NCBI RefSeq assembly: GCF_013347965.1
Contig: NZ_CP048810.1
Span: 1,054,001 to 1,118,000 of the forward strand
Reading direction: 5' to 3'
Length of the DNA stretch: 64,000 nt
Source: Pseudomonas bijieensis
GTDB lineage: Bacteria; Pseudomonadota; Gammaproteobacteria; Pseudomonadales; Pseudomonadaceae
Part shown: positions 44,215 through 52,202 of the stretch, in pieces
Layout: the number at the start of each line of letters is the position of its first letter
Numbering within the stretch: position 1 is the first letter of the stretch
Made by a program: the position numbers and the translations under genes
The notes under the pieces: generated by a model
The model's database searches: none
What the model was told of the DNA's origin: nothing
What the model saw: the letters and a program-made list of their open reading frames with translations, nothing else

Positions 44215-46329
44215 ATGACGTCGCTTTATTGGCCCTATTGGCTGGCCCATTACTACAACTACCTGGAGATCGCGACCATCGTGGTCGCGGTACTGATCCT
44301 GATCTCCAGCCTGGACGATCTGATCATTGACCTGTGGTACTGGTCTCGTCGCCTGTACCGCAAGTTCACCGTGGACCGCAAATACCGGCCGTTGACCGCC
44401 GAACAACTGTTGGCCCGGGACGAACAGCCCCTGGCGATCATGGTCCCGGCCTGGCTGGAATACGACGTCATCGCGCCGATGATCGAGAACATGGTGTCCA
44501 CGCTCGACTACCAGAACTACGTGGTCTTCGTCGGCACGTACATCAACGACCAACGCACCATCGACGAAGTCGAGCGGATGCGCAGGCGCTACAAACAACT
44601 GCATCGGGTGGAAGTGCCCCATGCCGGGCCGACCTGCAAGGCCGACTGTTTGAACTGGGTGATCCAGGCGATTTTCCTGCATGAAAAAACCCATGGCATG
44701 ACCTTCGCCGGCGTCGTCTTGCACGACAGCGAAGACGTGCTGCATCCATTGGAACTGCGACTGTTCAACTACCTGCTGCCGCGCAAGGACATGATCCAGT
44801 TGCCGGTGGTTTCGCTGGAGCGCAACTGGTACGAATGGGTCGCGGGTGTCTACATGGACGAATTCGCCGAATGGCATGGCAAGGACCTGGTAGTGCGTGA
44901 AAGCATGACCGACACCGTGCCCTCGGCCGGCGTCGGCACCTGTTTTTCCCACCGTGCCTTGCGGGTGCTGGCCGGTGAAACCGAAAACCAGCCGTTCAAC
45001 ACCGACAGCCTCACCGAGGACTACGACGTTGGCGCACGCTTGGCCAAGGTGGGCATGAACGCGATCTTCGTACGTTTCCCGGTGCAGTTCCGGGTGCTGC
45101 GCAAATCCTGGTTCCGCAAACCCTACGAATCGACCCTGACGATGCCGCTGTGCGTGCGCGAGTTTTTCCCCGACACGTTCCGCACTGCCTTCCGGCAGAA
45201 GGCCCGCTGGACCCTGGGCATCGGCTTGCAAGGCTGGGAGCAGATGGGCTGGAACGGCTCGCTGGCCAACCGATACCTGCTGTTTCGCGACCGCAAGGGG
45301 GTGGTGACGGCATTCGTGAGCATCATTGCCTACGTCATCCTGGTACAGCTGCTGGGCTTGATCATCCTGCGCAACAGCGGCTTGTGGGATATCACCTTCC
45401 CTACGCCGTTTGAAAGCAACAGTCTGGTCAAATACCTGCTGTTGGCCAACGGCGGCGCCTTGGCCTGGCGCATCGCGCACCGCTATTACTTCACCACCGT
45501 GTTGTACGGCTGGCAGCATGGCTTGCTGTCCATGCCCCGCATGCTGGTCGGCAACTTCGTCAACTTCATGGCCGCCTCCCGGGCCTGGCGCATGTTCCTG
45601 GTGGGCAAGGTGATGAATCGCAAGCTGGTCTGGGACAAGACCATGCACGACTTCCCTTCCACCGACCTGGTGGCCATTGCGCCGCGCCGCCTGGGCAGCG
45701 TGTTGCTGTCCTGGCAAGCCATCACCGACACGGACCTGCAAAGCGCCCTCGACGAACAACAGTCGCGCAACGTACCGCTGGGACGAATTCTGCTCAATAA
45801 CGGCTGGCTGGACGATGAAACTCTGGCTGAAGCCATCGCGTTCCAGAATGACCTGCCCCGGGTCTTTGACGTCGCCGAAAAAGCCGCTGCCTCGGCATCC
45901 ATCTTGAGCGCCGAGTTTGCCTTGCGCTGGCGAGCCGTGTCCCTGGGACGCAACGGCGAAGGCCGCGAACAGATCGCCGTCGCCAATCCCTTGCCCGACG
46001 AAGGCCTGCAACAGGTCAGCGCCGAACTGGGCAGCGAACCTGTGCAATTGATCGCGCGCGAAAGTGAAATTCTTGCGCTGTTGCGCAAGTTGCCTGCGGA
46101 CAACGGTCATGCCGTACCCGATGCCCGGGCGCCGCTGCTGGGCGACCTGCTGATCGAAATGGGGCTGCTCGATCGCGACGAATTCAGTCGCGTGATGCTC
46201 CAGTACCGGCCCCAACACCACGGCCGTATCGGCGATTACCTGGTCGACAGCGGCGTGCTGCCACGCACGACGATCGAACAGGCCGTGGCCCGCCAGCACA
46301 ATCTCTACCCGACGGAGCTCCCGGCATGA
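44215..46329 (+). CDS. nfrB: NfrB-type glycosyltransferase with tandem MshEN c-di-GMP domains
   Basis: A 704-residue inner-membrane synthase. After an N-terminal membrane helix comes a family-2 glycosyltransferase core with HDSED (170-174), the TEDYD acceptor motif (267-271) and QKARW (328-332), then further membrane helices (about 365-440). From Arg492 there are two 24-residue MshEN repeats (RLGSVLLSWQAITDTDLQSA... and PLGRILLNNGWLDDETLAEA...) five residues apart; a second related pair starts at about 641 (LLGDLLIEMGLLDRDEFSRV... and RIGDYLVDSG...). MshEN pairs bind c-di-GMP, and E. coli NfrB is activated this way. The start of the next gene overlaps its stop by 4 bp. Confidence 0.93.
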   Translation: MTSLYWPYWLAHYYNYLEIATIVVAVLILISSLDDLIIDLWYWSRRLYRKFTVDRKYRPLTAEQLLARDEQPLAIMVPAWLEYDVIAPMIENMVSTLDYQNYVVFVGTYINDQRTIDEVERMRRRYKQLHRVEVPHAGPTCKADCLNWVIQAIFLHEKTHGMTFAGVVLHDSEDVLHPLELRLFNYLLPRKDMIQLPVVSLERNWYEWVAGVYMDEFAEWHGKDLVVRESMTDTVPSAGVGTCFSHRALRVLAGETENQPFNTDSLTEDYDVGARLAKVGMNAIFVRFPVQFRVLRKSWFRKPYESTLTMPLCVREFFPDTFRTAFRQKARWTLGIGLQGWEQMGWNGSLANRYLLFRDRKGVVTAFVSIIAYVILVQLLGLIILRNSGLWDITFPTPFESNSLVKYLLLANGGALAWRIAHRYYFTTVLYGWQHGLLSMPRMLVGNFVNFMAASRAWRMFLVGKVMNRKLVWDKTMHDFPSTDLVAIAPRRLGSVLLSWQAITDTDLQSALDEQQSRNVPLGRILLNNGWLDDETLAEAIAFQNDLPRVFDVAEKAAASASILSAEFALRWRAVSLGRNGEGREQIAVANPLPDEGLQQVSAELGSEPVQLIARESEILALLRKLPADNGHAVPDARAPLLGDLLIEMGLLDRDEFSRVMLQYRPQHHGRIGDYLVDSGVLPRTTIEQAVARQHNLYPTELPA

Positions 46330-48329
46330 ACCGCCCCTTCCTGACCCTTTTGGCCACGGGGCTGAGCCTGATACCTGCGTTTGCTCCTGCCGAAACGTTG
46401 CCGTTGCCATTGTCCGGCCCGGCCTATACCGCCGCCAACGACGCCTACAGCGCCTACGAACGCAAGGATTACGACCTGGCCATCGCCAAGGCACGCGAGG
46501 CCCTGCGCCTGCGTGCCGATGTGACACGCCTGAACACCCTGATCGAGTTGGCCGAGCGGGACAAGAAACGGCGCGACCACCCCCAGCCCCTGGCAGCCTC
46601 TCGTCCCACTCGCGCGGCGCCGGGTTTCATCGCCGCATCCCAGGGATTCAAAGCCTATGACCGCGGACAATTCGGCCTGGCCGCGCAATCGGCTCGCAAG
46701 GCCGTCGCCCAGGCCCCCCGACGCCATGACTATCGCCTGTTGCTGATCGATTCCCTGGAACGCCAACAACACCTGGAAGAAGCCGACCGCGCCACCAGCG
46801 ATGCCCTTGGTGTCTTTGCCAACGACAACACGTTGTTGATGCGCCGCAAAGCCATTCGCCGTCAACTGGCCGTCCCGCTGGCGACCCAGGGTTATCGCGC
46901 CCTGGAACAAGGCAACACAGCCCTGGCCGTGGACCAGGCGCGCAAAGCGGTGGCCTGGGCCCCGGAAATCGCCGCCAACCAACAATTGCTCATCAGCGCA
47001 TTGTTGGCGGCGAAGGATTACGTCTCCGCCGAACAGGCCGCTTCTGCCGCGCTGGCGGTGGACGACCGCCAAGCCGCCCCTTGGGTCTTGCGCAGCTATG
47101 CCCGTAACCGCCAGGGCAAGACGCAGGCGGCCCAGGACGATCTGAACCAAGCCCAGAGCCTTGCGGGTCTGTCGGCAAGGGAGGCTCGTGAAATCCGCTC
47201 CGCCCAGGCCCAATCCACACCACCGGTCCTGCTATGTCAGGAAAGCACCTACGGTCTGACCTGCGCCATCTCGCCGGGAAACACCAACGAACAGGCTCCG
47301 CTGAGTGACCTGCAGCTTGCTTACAATTTGGTTCGGGCCGGCGACGACGAAGCAGCCCATACGGCGTTCCGCAAGGCGGACGCCACCTCTCGACTGGCAC
47401 CGGCACCCGCCCAGGACGCCGCCTACAACGCCATGCGGGTCCATGAAGACGACGAGGCCGTGGCGTACTTCAAGCGCGTCATCGATGGGCAAAAAACCGC
47501 AGAGTCGCCGCTCTCCGCGCAACAGCTGTTCGATACCCGCCGCACCGTGGGTGACGTTTCGCGCACTATCGGCCTGACCAGCACCACCAGCTATCGCGGC
47601 AACAGTTCCAGTGGCCTGAGCGCCGCCCCGGGTTCCAGCAGCAGCGGCAGTCAAAGCAATGACTTGCTGCAAAACAGCACCGAGCTGTCGTGGCGTCCGC
47701 TGGGCTATCGCAATGGCCGCTTTGTCGAACTCTACGGACGCATCACCGACACTCTCTGGAGCAAGAACAGCGATTCGGACACGGGCGCGGATGCCTTGCA
47801 AGGCGCCCTCGGCGTACGGGTCAAGCCTTTCAGTTCGGTCAACATCATGGCGGCCCTTGAACGGACCTTCCCGCTCGGTTCTTCCAATGTCGACGGCGAT
47901 TGGTTGGTGCGACTCGGTTACGGTTCGAGCATCGGTACCGATCTGCGGGTCGATGTGCCGAGCTGGTGGACCTCCCAGCTGTATGCCGAGGTCGGTCACT
48001 ACATCGAAGACTCGCGGGATTACTTCAACAGCGAATGGCAAGTGGGCCGCAGTTATGCCATCGGCGGGACCGGCTCGCGCTGGGTGACCTTTCCCCATGT
48101 CGTCGCGGCGATCGACTACGATTCCAAGATGAAGAGCGACGCCGGCGGTGGTTTTTCTTCCGGCGACGCGGGGGGTATCGGGATAGGAAACAACGTACGC
48201 TATTGGTTCCGGGAAGACGCCTACAACGCGCCACGTTCCTATGTGGACTTTTCCCTGCAATACCGAGCAAGGGTGTTTGGCGAGGATCGCGCCAAAGGCG
48301 TGTTCGCGCGCCTGACCTACTCCTATTGA
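46326..48329 (+). CDS. nfrA: NfrA-like outer membrane exopolysaccharide export protein
   Basis: A 667-residue protein with a signal peptide (cleaved near APAE), an alpha-helical TPR-like periplasmic part (about 35-330; repeats such as AYSAYERKDYDLAIAKAREAL and GYRALEQGNTALAVDQARKAV), then a C-terminal beta-barrel domain like the NfrA/phage-N4-adsorption C-terminus, ending FARLTYSY. TPR plus barrel is the BcsC/PgaA plan for polysaccharide export. In E. coli NfrA is the N4 phage receptor and exports the NGR glycan. It overlaps nfrB by 4 bp. Confidence 0.9.
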   Translation: MNRPFLTLLATGLSLIPAFAPAETLPLPLSGPAYTAANDAYSAYERKDYDLAIAKAREALRLRADVTRLNTLIELAERDKKRRDHPQPLAASRPTRAAPGFIAASQGFKAYDRGQFGLAAQSARKAVAQAPRRHDYRLLLIDSLERQQHLEEADRATSDALGVFANDNTLLMRRKAIRRQLAVPLATQGYRALEQGNTALAVDQARKAVAWAPEIAANQQLLISALLAAKDYVSAEQAASAALAVDDRQAAPWVLRSYARNRQGKTQAAQDDLNQAQSLAGLSAREAREIRSAQAQSTPPVLLCQESTYGLTCAISPGNTNEQAPLSDLQLAYNLVRAGDDEAAHTAFRKADATSRLAPAPAQDAAYNAMRVHEDDEAVAYFKRVIDGQKTAESPLSAQQLFDTRRTVGDVSRTIGLTSTTSYRGNSSSGLSAAPGSSSSGSQSNDLLQNSTELSWRPLGYRNGRFVELYGRITDTLWSKNSDSDTGADALQGALGVRVKPFSSVNIMAALERTFPLGSSNVDGDWLVRLGYGSSIGTDLRVDVPSWWTSQLYAEVGHYIEDSRDYFNSEWQVGRSYAIGGTGSRWVTFPHVVAAIDYDSKMKSDAGGGFSSGDAGGIGIGNNVRYWFREDAYNAPRSYVDFSLQYRARVFGEDRAKGVFARLTYSY

Positions 48330-48416
48330 GGACGTTGGTGTGATGCCCGGTCCATCGGTACGAAAAGCGGTTCACCTTGCCGAGCCGCGACTACACTGCC
48401 TCCAGAAGGGACTTGT

Positions 48417-49292
48417 TTGAAAAGCTTCGCAACGCTCGTCAACCGCAAGACCGTCGCGGCGCTGTTACTGGCCGTGCTCCTCGGCGCAGGTACAGGGACG
48501 TACTACATGAGCACTATCACTGCGAAACCGAACATCGTCGGTATCGTCTGGCAGCCGGACAACCAGACCGTCGGCATCAGCGGCAATTGGGAAAGACTGG
48601 GGGTACACGAGCTACTAGTGCAATGGACTGTAGTGGACGACCAGGCCTTCGTGCCCGGCACCGGCCTGCCCAGCGTACCGGTACTGCCGGACTGGGCGCG
48701 CATCGCCAAGACGCCCTGGGCCCAGGATGTCATCCTCGGGCTGGCTGGCTACTTCAGTGAAAACCGCTCACGGGACGACATCGAGCAACTGGCAGCGCTG
48801 TCGGAGCGTATTGCCGGGTTGCCGACACCATTGCATGTCACCGGCTGGTACTTTCCGGCCGAAGTCGACCCCAGTTGGGCGGCTGCCAAGGAGTTGCCGG
48901 CCTTGCTGGCCAAACTGCCGCGCCCGCTGTGGATCAGCGTCTACGATGGCGCCAACATCGGCCCCGCCGCTACCGCAGACTGGCTCAAGCAGTGGTTGCC
49001 GAACGACATCGGCGTGTTTTTCCAGGACGGCGTCGGCGTCTACGCCCGCACCGCCCCGGTGGCCCGGAACTATGCAGATGCCCTGCGTGATCGACTTGGC
49101 AAGGATCGCGTGCGGATCATCGTCGAAGCCTTCCGTCCCCAATACGGCGGTGGCTTCCGCTCCGCCACAGTCGCCGAACTCACACCCCAACTGGCGGCCT
49201 ATGCAGGCTACCCGCTCTACTTGTTCGACGGGCCGCACTACATGACGCCGACCTTGGTGGACCAACTGAAACAAGCCCTGGCCCAGCCTTGA
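48417..49292 (+). CDS. Putative exported TIM-barrel protein (DUF4434-like)
   Basis: A 291-residue protein with an N-terminal membrane anchor or signal (VAALLLAVLLGAGTG) and a TIM-barrel-like region with GIVWQPDNQTVGISGNWERL, VHELLVQWTVVDD, HVTGWYFPAEVDPSW, PLWISVYDGANIGP and VGVFFQDGVGVYART. It resembles DUF4434 or hydrolase-like proteins in polysaccharide operons, such as endo-glycosidases that trim the exported polymer. The start is a TTG at 48417 with AGAAGG seven bases upstream; no ATG is available. It follows nfrA by 87 bp and closes the operon. The fold assignment is tentative. Confidence 0.7.
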   Translation: MKSFATLVNRKTVAALLLAVLLGAGTGTYYMSTITAKPNIVGIVWQPDNQTVGISGNWERLGVHELLVQWTVVDDQAFVPGTGLPSVPVLPDWARIAKTPWAQDVILGLAGYFSENRSRDDIEQLAALSERIAGLPTPLHVTGWYFPAEVDPSWAAAKELPALLAKLPRPLWISVYDGANIGPAATADWLKQWLPNDIGVFFQDGVGVYARTAPVARNYADALRDRLGKDRVRIIVEAFRPQYGGGFRSATVAELTPQLAAYAGYPLYLFDGPHYMTPTLVDQLKQALAQP

Positions 49293-49335
49293 TCAGGCCT
49301 TCAAGCCATCCGCTTGCCCTCGCTTTACTGAGTTT

Positions 49336-49368
49336 GTATCAGTCTGTATATGAAGCGCGGACTGATAC
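49336..49368. promoter_or_regulatory. 9-bp inverted repeat upstream of the small secreted protein
   Basis: GTATCAGTC at 49336-49344 and GACTGATAC at 49360-49368 are perfect complements with a 15-bp spacer; the arms extend imperfectly outward (TTT / AAA). It lies about 125 bp before the small repeat-protein gene, so it may be an operator or an mRNA hairpin. No cognate regulator is apparent. Confidence 0.45.
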
Positions 49369-49492
49369 GAAACAATGGATTTCGCCCTCTCCCGACACAC
49401 ACCGTCGATACATCCGCGCGTTTAACTTTGATCACCGGACAGCAACACATTCGCTGCCACGGCCCACTCAATCAAGCGCAAGGAGAGTCATC

Positions 49493-49741
49493 ATGTTCAA
49501 TTTCTCGAAAGTATCGTCCCTGGCTATCGCCCTGACATTGGTGGGCGGTGTCGGCCTGTCGAACGCGGCCTCAGCAAAGAACGCCCCGGCCCAGGCTGCG
49601 CATCAACTGGCTGAAGGCGGCTCCGATCGTTTGATCCAGAATCGCGTGGCCGAGGGCGGCTCTGATCGCTTGATCGAGAATCGCGTGGCGGAAGGTGGCG
49701 CTGATCGGTTGCAGGAATTGCGTGAACGCAGCGCGGTGTGA
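49493..49741 (+). CDS. Small secreted protein with three 13-residue repeats
   Basis: An 82-residue protein, with AGGAGAG well placed before the ATG at 49493. A signal peptide ends near NAASAKN. The mature part is about 45 residues, mostly three tandem repeats: AEGGSDRLIQNRV, AEGGSDRLIENRV and AEGGADRLQELRE. The repeats are also visible in the DNA as three 39-bp units. I do not recognise a named family, though similar short Pseudomonas proteins with AEGG-DRL repeats exist to my knowledge. It follows the exopolysaccharide operon but has its own upstream gap. Function unknown. Confidence 0.8.
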   Translation: MFNFSKVSSLAIALTLVGGVGLSNAASAKNAPAQAAHQLAEGGSDRLIQNRVAEGGSDRLIENRVAEGGADRLQELRERSAV

Positions 49742-49748
49742 AGCGATT

Positions 49749-49780
49749 TTGTGGCGTGGGAGCTTGCTCCTTCGCCACAA
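49749..49780. terminator. Hairpin after the repeat protein
   Basis: TTGTGGCG at 49749-49756 pairs with CGCCACAA at 49773-49780; the inner part AGCTTGCT can extend the stem. It begins eight bases after the stop codon and is followed by AA. It is probably a REP-derived terminator; there is no strong T-run. Confidence 0.55.
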
Positions 49781-49793
49781 AAGCCAATAAGGC

Positions 49794-50217
49794 TCAAGGC
49801 TTGATGTTCTTCAGCTCATTGAGCAACGCAAGCAGTTGCTGCATCTTTTCCTCGCCGAACTGTTCTTCGATCCGCCGATAGTTGCTTTCCATGCCTTCGC
49901 TCATGGACACGAAGCACTGCTGCCCAAGCTCGGTCAGCCCGACAAAGACCCGCCGCTGATCCTGGCTGGACTTCTGCCGACGCACCAGGCCATCACGCTC
50001 CAGGCGACTGAGCACACCGGTCATGCTCGGCTTGAGGATACAGGCCTGATGAGCGAGCTGATGGCTTTCCAGCTCCCCCTTGCTGGTGCAGGATGCGAAT
50101 CACCCGCCATTGCTGTTCCGTGAGGTCATGCTGGTTCAGCGCCGGTCGAAAAAAAGCCATGGCGGCTTCGCGGGCTTGCAACAGCGTCAGGGTCAATGAA
50201 GGTCTGGGGTTGGCCAT
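49794..50217 (-). pseudogene. hpaR: HpaR-like MarR regulator, copy 1, frameshifted
   Basis: Two overlapping frames together encode a full MarR-type HpaR protein: the N-terminal part (MANPRPSLTLTLLQAREAAM to RILHQQG) and the C-terminal part (CILKPSMTGVLSRLERDGLV to LLNELKNIKP). They are separated by one extra G in a G5 tract (CCCCC at 50075-50079 on the plus strand), where GGG GAG would keep the frame. The span is 424 bp, one more than the 141 codons needed. The shift comes before the DNA-binding helices, so the product should be inactive. HpaR represses the hpa ring-cleavage operon. A second copy lies at 59108-59531. A sequencing error is possible. Confidence 0.87.
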
Positions 50218-50284
50218 GTTCGGATTGATTTGAATGGGCGAGTCGGCAGCTTAGTGTCGCCATCACACCGCTGCAAGAGCAGCC

Positions 50285-50399
50285 GTGGCGAGGGGATTTA
50301 TCCCCGTTCGGGCGCGAAGCGGCCCTCAGATGAGACTCTGCGGCGCATCGACTCATTGGGTCTGCTTCGCAGCCCAACGGGGATAAATCCCCTCGCCAC
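50285..50399. repeat. REPIN (GTGGCGAGGGG family)
   Basis: GTGGCGAGGGGATTTATCCC at the left end faces GGGATAAATCCCCTCGCCAC at the right, with a GC-rich, partly palindromic centre (GGGCGCGAAGCGGCC). It lies between hpaR copy 1 and hpaA; the frameshifted tail of hpaA reads into it. Confidence 0.92.
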
Positions 50400-51338
50400 A
50401 AATAAGTATTGGTCTCCATCATTAGTGGTGCTCAACGCAACCCCGATTGCCGCTGGCGATACTCCCCCCGGAGTAAGCTGCGCGTAACGCTGGAAAAACC
50501 GGCTGAAATACGCCGGATCCTTGAACCCGAGCTGGTAGCAGATTTCATTGGCCGAGCTGCCGGTGAACAACAACAGGCGCTTGGCCTCTTGCATCAGCCG
50601 CTCCATGATCAGGCGCTTGGAAGGCAGGTCGGCGATACGTCGGCACACGTCGTTAAGGCGCGCCTCGGTCACGCCGATGCCTTCGGCATAGCGCGACAGC
50701 GGCCAGTGCTGCAGGTAGTGGGCCTCGATCAGCTCGTTGAAGCGATGAAAGATCTTCAGGTCCTCATGCCGCGCCGGCCTGGCCTCCAGGGAGTTCGAAC
50801 ACAAGCGCAATAGACTGATCATGATCAGCCGCGTCAACCCGTCCAGCGCTGCGCTGCGTCCCGGACGCCCCGCCACCACCTCCTCGCTCAGTTCCTCGAA
50901 CAGGTACTCCAGCCGTCGCACCTCCCCCGCCTGCTCAGGCCCCAGTTGCGCCAGCGCCACACAGGCGGCCGGCATTTGCACGCCTGCCGGCGCCAGGCTC
51001 GGGTCGGCGTCGATCAGTTGCCATACCAATTGCTGGCGCACCGTCAGAACATGCCCGTCACTGTCAGCCTCGGTCACGAAGGAATGGGGGATGGTCGGCG
51101 GGGTGAGAAAAAACATCGGGCCGGACTCGACGTACTGCTGGTCATCGAGATACACGCGCACGGTGCCGCTCTTGACGTAGTGCACCTGAAAGAAACGATC
51201 GTGGCGGTGGACCGGCATGTTGCGGCCGAAAAAGTCGGCCAGGTTGGCGAGCCGGTCGTAATGCACTTCGGCGTCGCTGTAACGCTGGTCGTACACCTGA
51301 CCGATGTTGATGTTCGGGATCGGCTGGCGGTCAGTCAT
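50298..51338 (-). CDS. hpaA: HpaA AraC-family activator, 3'-frameshifted
   Basis: An AraC-type regulator matching HpaA, the HPA-responsive activator. The N-terminus begins MTDRQPIPNINIGQVYDQRY; the cupin-like sensor has FGRNMPVHRHDRFFQVHYV; the C-terminal DNA-binding part has LSRYAEGIGVTEARLNDVCR and ANEICYQLGFKDPAYFSRFF. After RYAQLTPG a G6 tract (CCCCCC at 50464-50469) carries one G too many: removing it gives EYRQRQSGLR and a stop at 50432, a 301-residue protein of normal length. The actual frame runs on to 50298, into the REPIN, with a 46-residue unrelated tail. The shift follows both helix-turn-helix motifs, so activity may survive. It is divergent from hpaG1. Confidence 0.88.
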   Translation of the reverse strand: MTDRQPIPNINIGQVYDQRYSDAEVHYDRLANLADFFGRNMPVHRHDRFFQVHYVKSGTVRVYLDDQQYVESGPMFFLTPPTIPHSFVTEADSDGHVLTVRQQLVWQLIDADPSLAPAGVQMPAACVALAQLGPEQAGEVRRLEYLFEELSEEVVAGRPGRSAALDGLTRLIMISLLRLCSNSLEARPARHEDLKIFHRFNELIEAHYLQHWPLSRYAEGIGVTEARLNDVCRRIADLPSKRLIMERLMQEAKRLLLFTGSSANEICYQLGFKDPAYFSRFFQRYAQLTPGGVSPAAIGVALSTTNDGDQYLFVARGFIPVGLRSRPNESMRRRVSSEGRFAPERG

Positions 51339-51434
51339 CACGCAGTACTCGTTTTTATTCTGGTTCAGGTGCCTGTCGTACTCATCCTGCCTCGAATCCG
51401 ACAAGGCAACCAGTGCTCGGTCATTCTGTCACGC

Positions 51435-51470
51435 TTGACGATAGTTAACATCTTAATTATAACTGTTAAC
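51435..51470 (+). promoter_or_regulatory. hpaG1 promoter with two GTTAAC operators
   Basis: TTGACG at 51435-51440 and TATAAC at 51458-51463, 17 bp apart, form a strong sigma-70 promoter. GTTAAC occurs at 51444-51449, inside the spacer, and at 51465-51470, just past the -10, exactly 21 bp (two helical turns) apart. The same hexamer doubles in a perfect palindrome in front of the second hpaR gene. This layout predicts HpaR repression by blocking polymerase. Confidence 0.8.
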
Positions 51471-51524
51471 ACATTAACAATAACCGCAGAGCCCTCATCC
51501 CTCTGCCATCGCCAGGAGACAAGC

Positions 51525-52202
51525 ATGAGCCGTGCCCTGCATGACGTCGCGACCGGCACCCTGTTCGGGGTCGCGCTGAACTACCAGGGGCTGCTGAAGC
51601 AGCGCCTCGCCGAGTTCGAGCAACCGCCCTATCAGAAGCCGCCGCTCAAGCCTGTGCTATTCATCAAGACGCCCAATACCCGCAACCGGCACGACGCCGA
51701 TGTGGTTCATCCCGGTCACGGCGAAATACTGCAACCAGGGCCGGCGCTTGGCGTGGTGATGGGCAAGTCGGCCAGTCGCGTCAGCGCCGCCCAAGCCTTG
51801 GACTACGTGGCCGGCTACACCGTCGTCAATGAATTCAGCCTGCCGGAAGACAGCTACTACCGCCCCGCCGTCAAGGCCAAGTGCCGGGACGGCTTCTGTG
51901 CCGTCGGCCCGGAACTGGTGCCGACCGCCCAGGTGACCGACCCTCACAGCCTGGCGATCACCCTGTATGTCAACGGCGAGGTACGCCAGCAAAACAGCAC
52001 GGCGAACTTCGTCCGCAATATTCCCCAATTGATCGCCGAGATCAGCGAATTCATGACCCTGCATGCCGGCGACGTGCTGATCACCGGCACACCTGAAGGT
52101 CGGGTCGATGTCCAGCCCGGCGATCGTGTCGAAGTGGAGATCAGCGGCCTGGGCCGTCTCGTCAATACCGTCGTGGCCGAGGAAACAGGAGCAGGTTCAT
52201 GA
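51525..52202 (+). CDS. hpaG1: HpaG1, OPET decarboxylase/HHDD isomerase subunit
   Basis: A 225-residue fumarylacetoacetate-hydrolase-fold protein. It has GVALNYQGLL, FIKTPNTRNRHDADVVHP, ALDYVAGYTVVNEFS and FMTLHAGDVLITGTPEG, typical of the N-terminal half of the HpaG protein. HpaG decarboxylates 5-oxopent-3-ene-1,2,5-tricarboxylate and isomerises the product in HPA breakdown. In enteric bacteria the two halves are fused; here they are separate genes. The ATG at 51525 follows CAGGAGAC. It starts the operon and overlaps hpaG2 by 4 bp. Confidence 0.93.
   Translation: MSRALHDVATGTLFGVALNYQGLLKQRLAEFEQPPYQKPPLKPVLFIKTPNTRNRHDADVVHPGHGEILQPGPALGVVMGKSASRVSAAQALDYVAGYTVVNEFSLPEDSYYRPAVKAKCRDGFCAVGPELVPTAQVTDPHSLAITLYVNGEVRQQNSTANFVRNIPQLIAEISEFMTLHAGDVLITGTPEGRVDVQPGDRVEVEISGLGRLVNTVVAEETGAGS

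Noticed and set aside
42745..46527. A 1260-codon open frame on the minus strand opposite the BcsB and nfrB genes
   Set aside because: It is Gln/His/Arg-rich low-complexity translation typical of the antisense of high-GC coding sequence, with no domain, and the plus-strand genes are clearly real.
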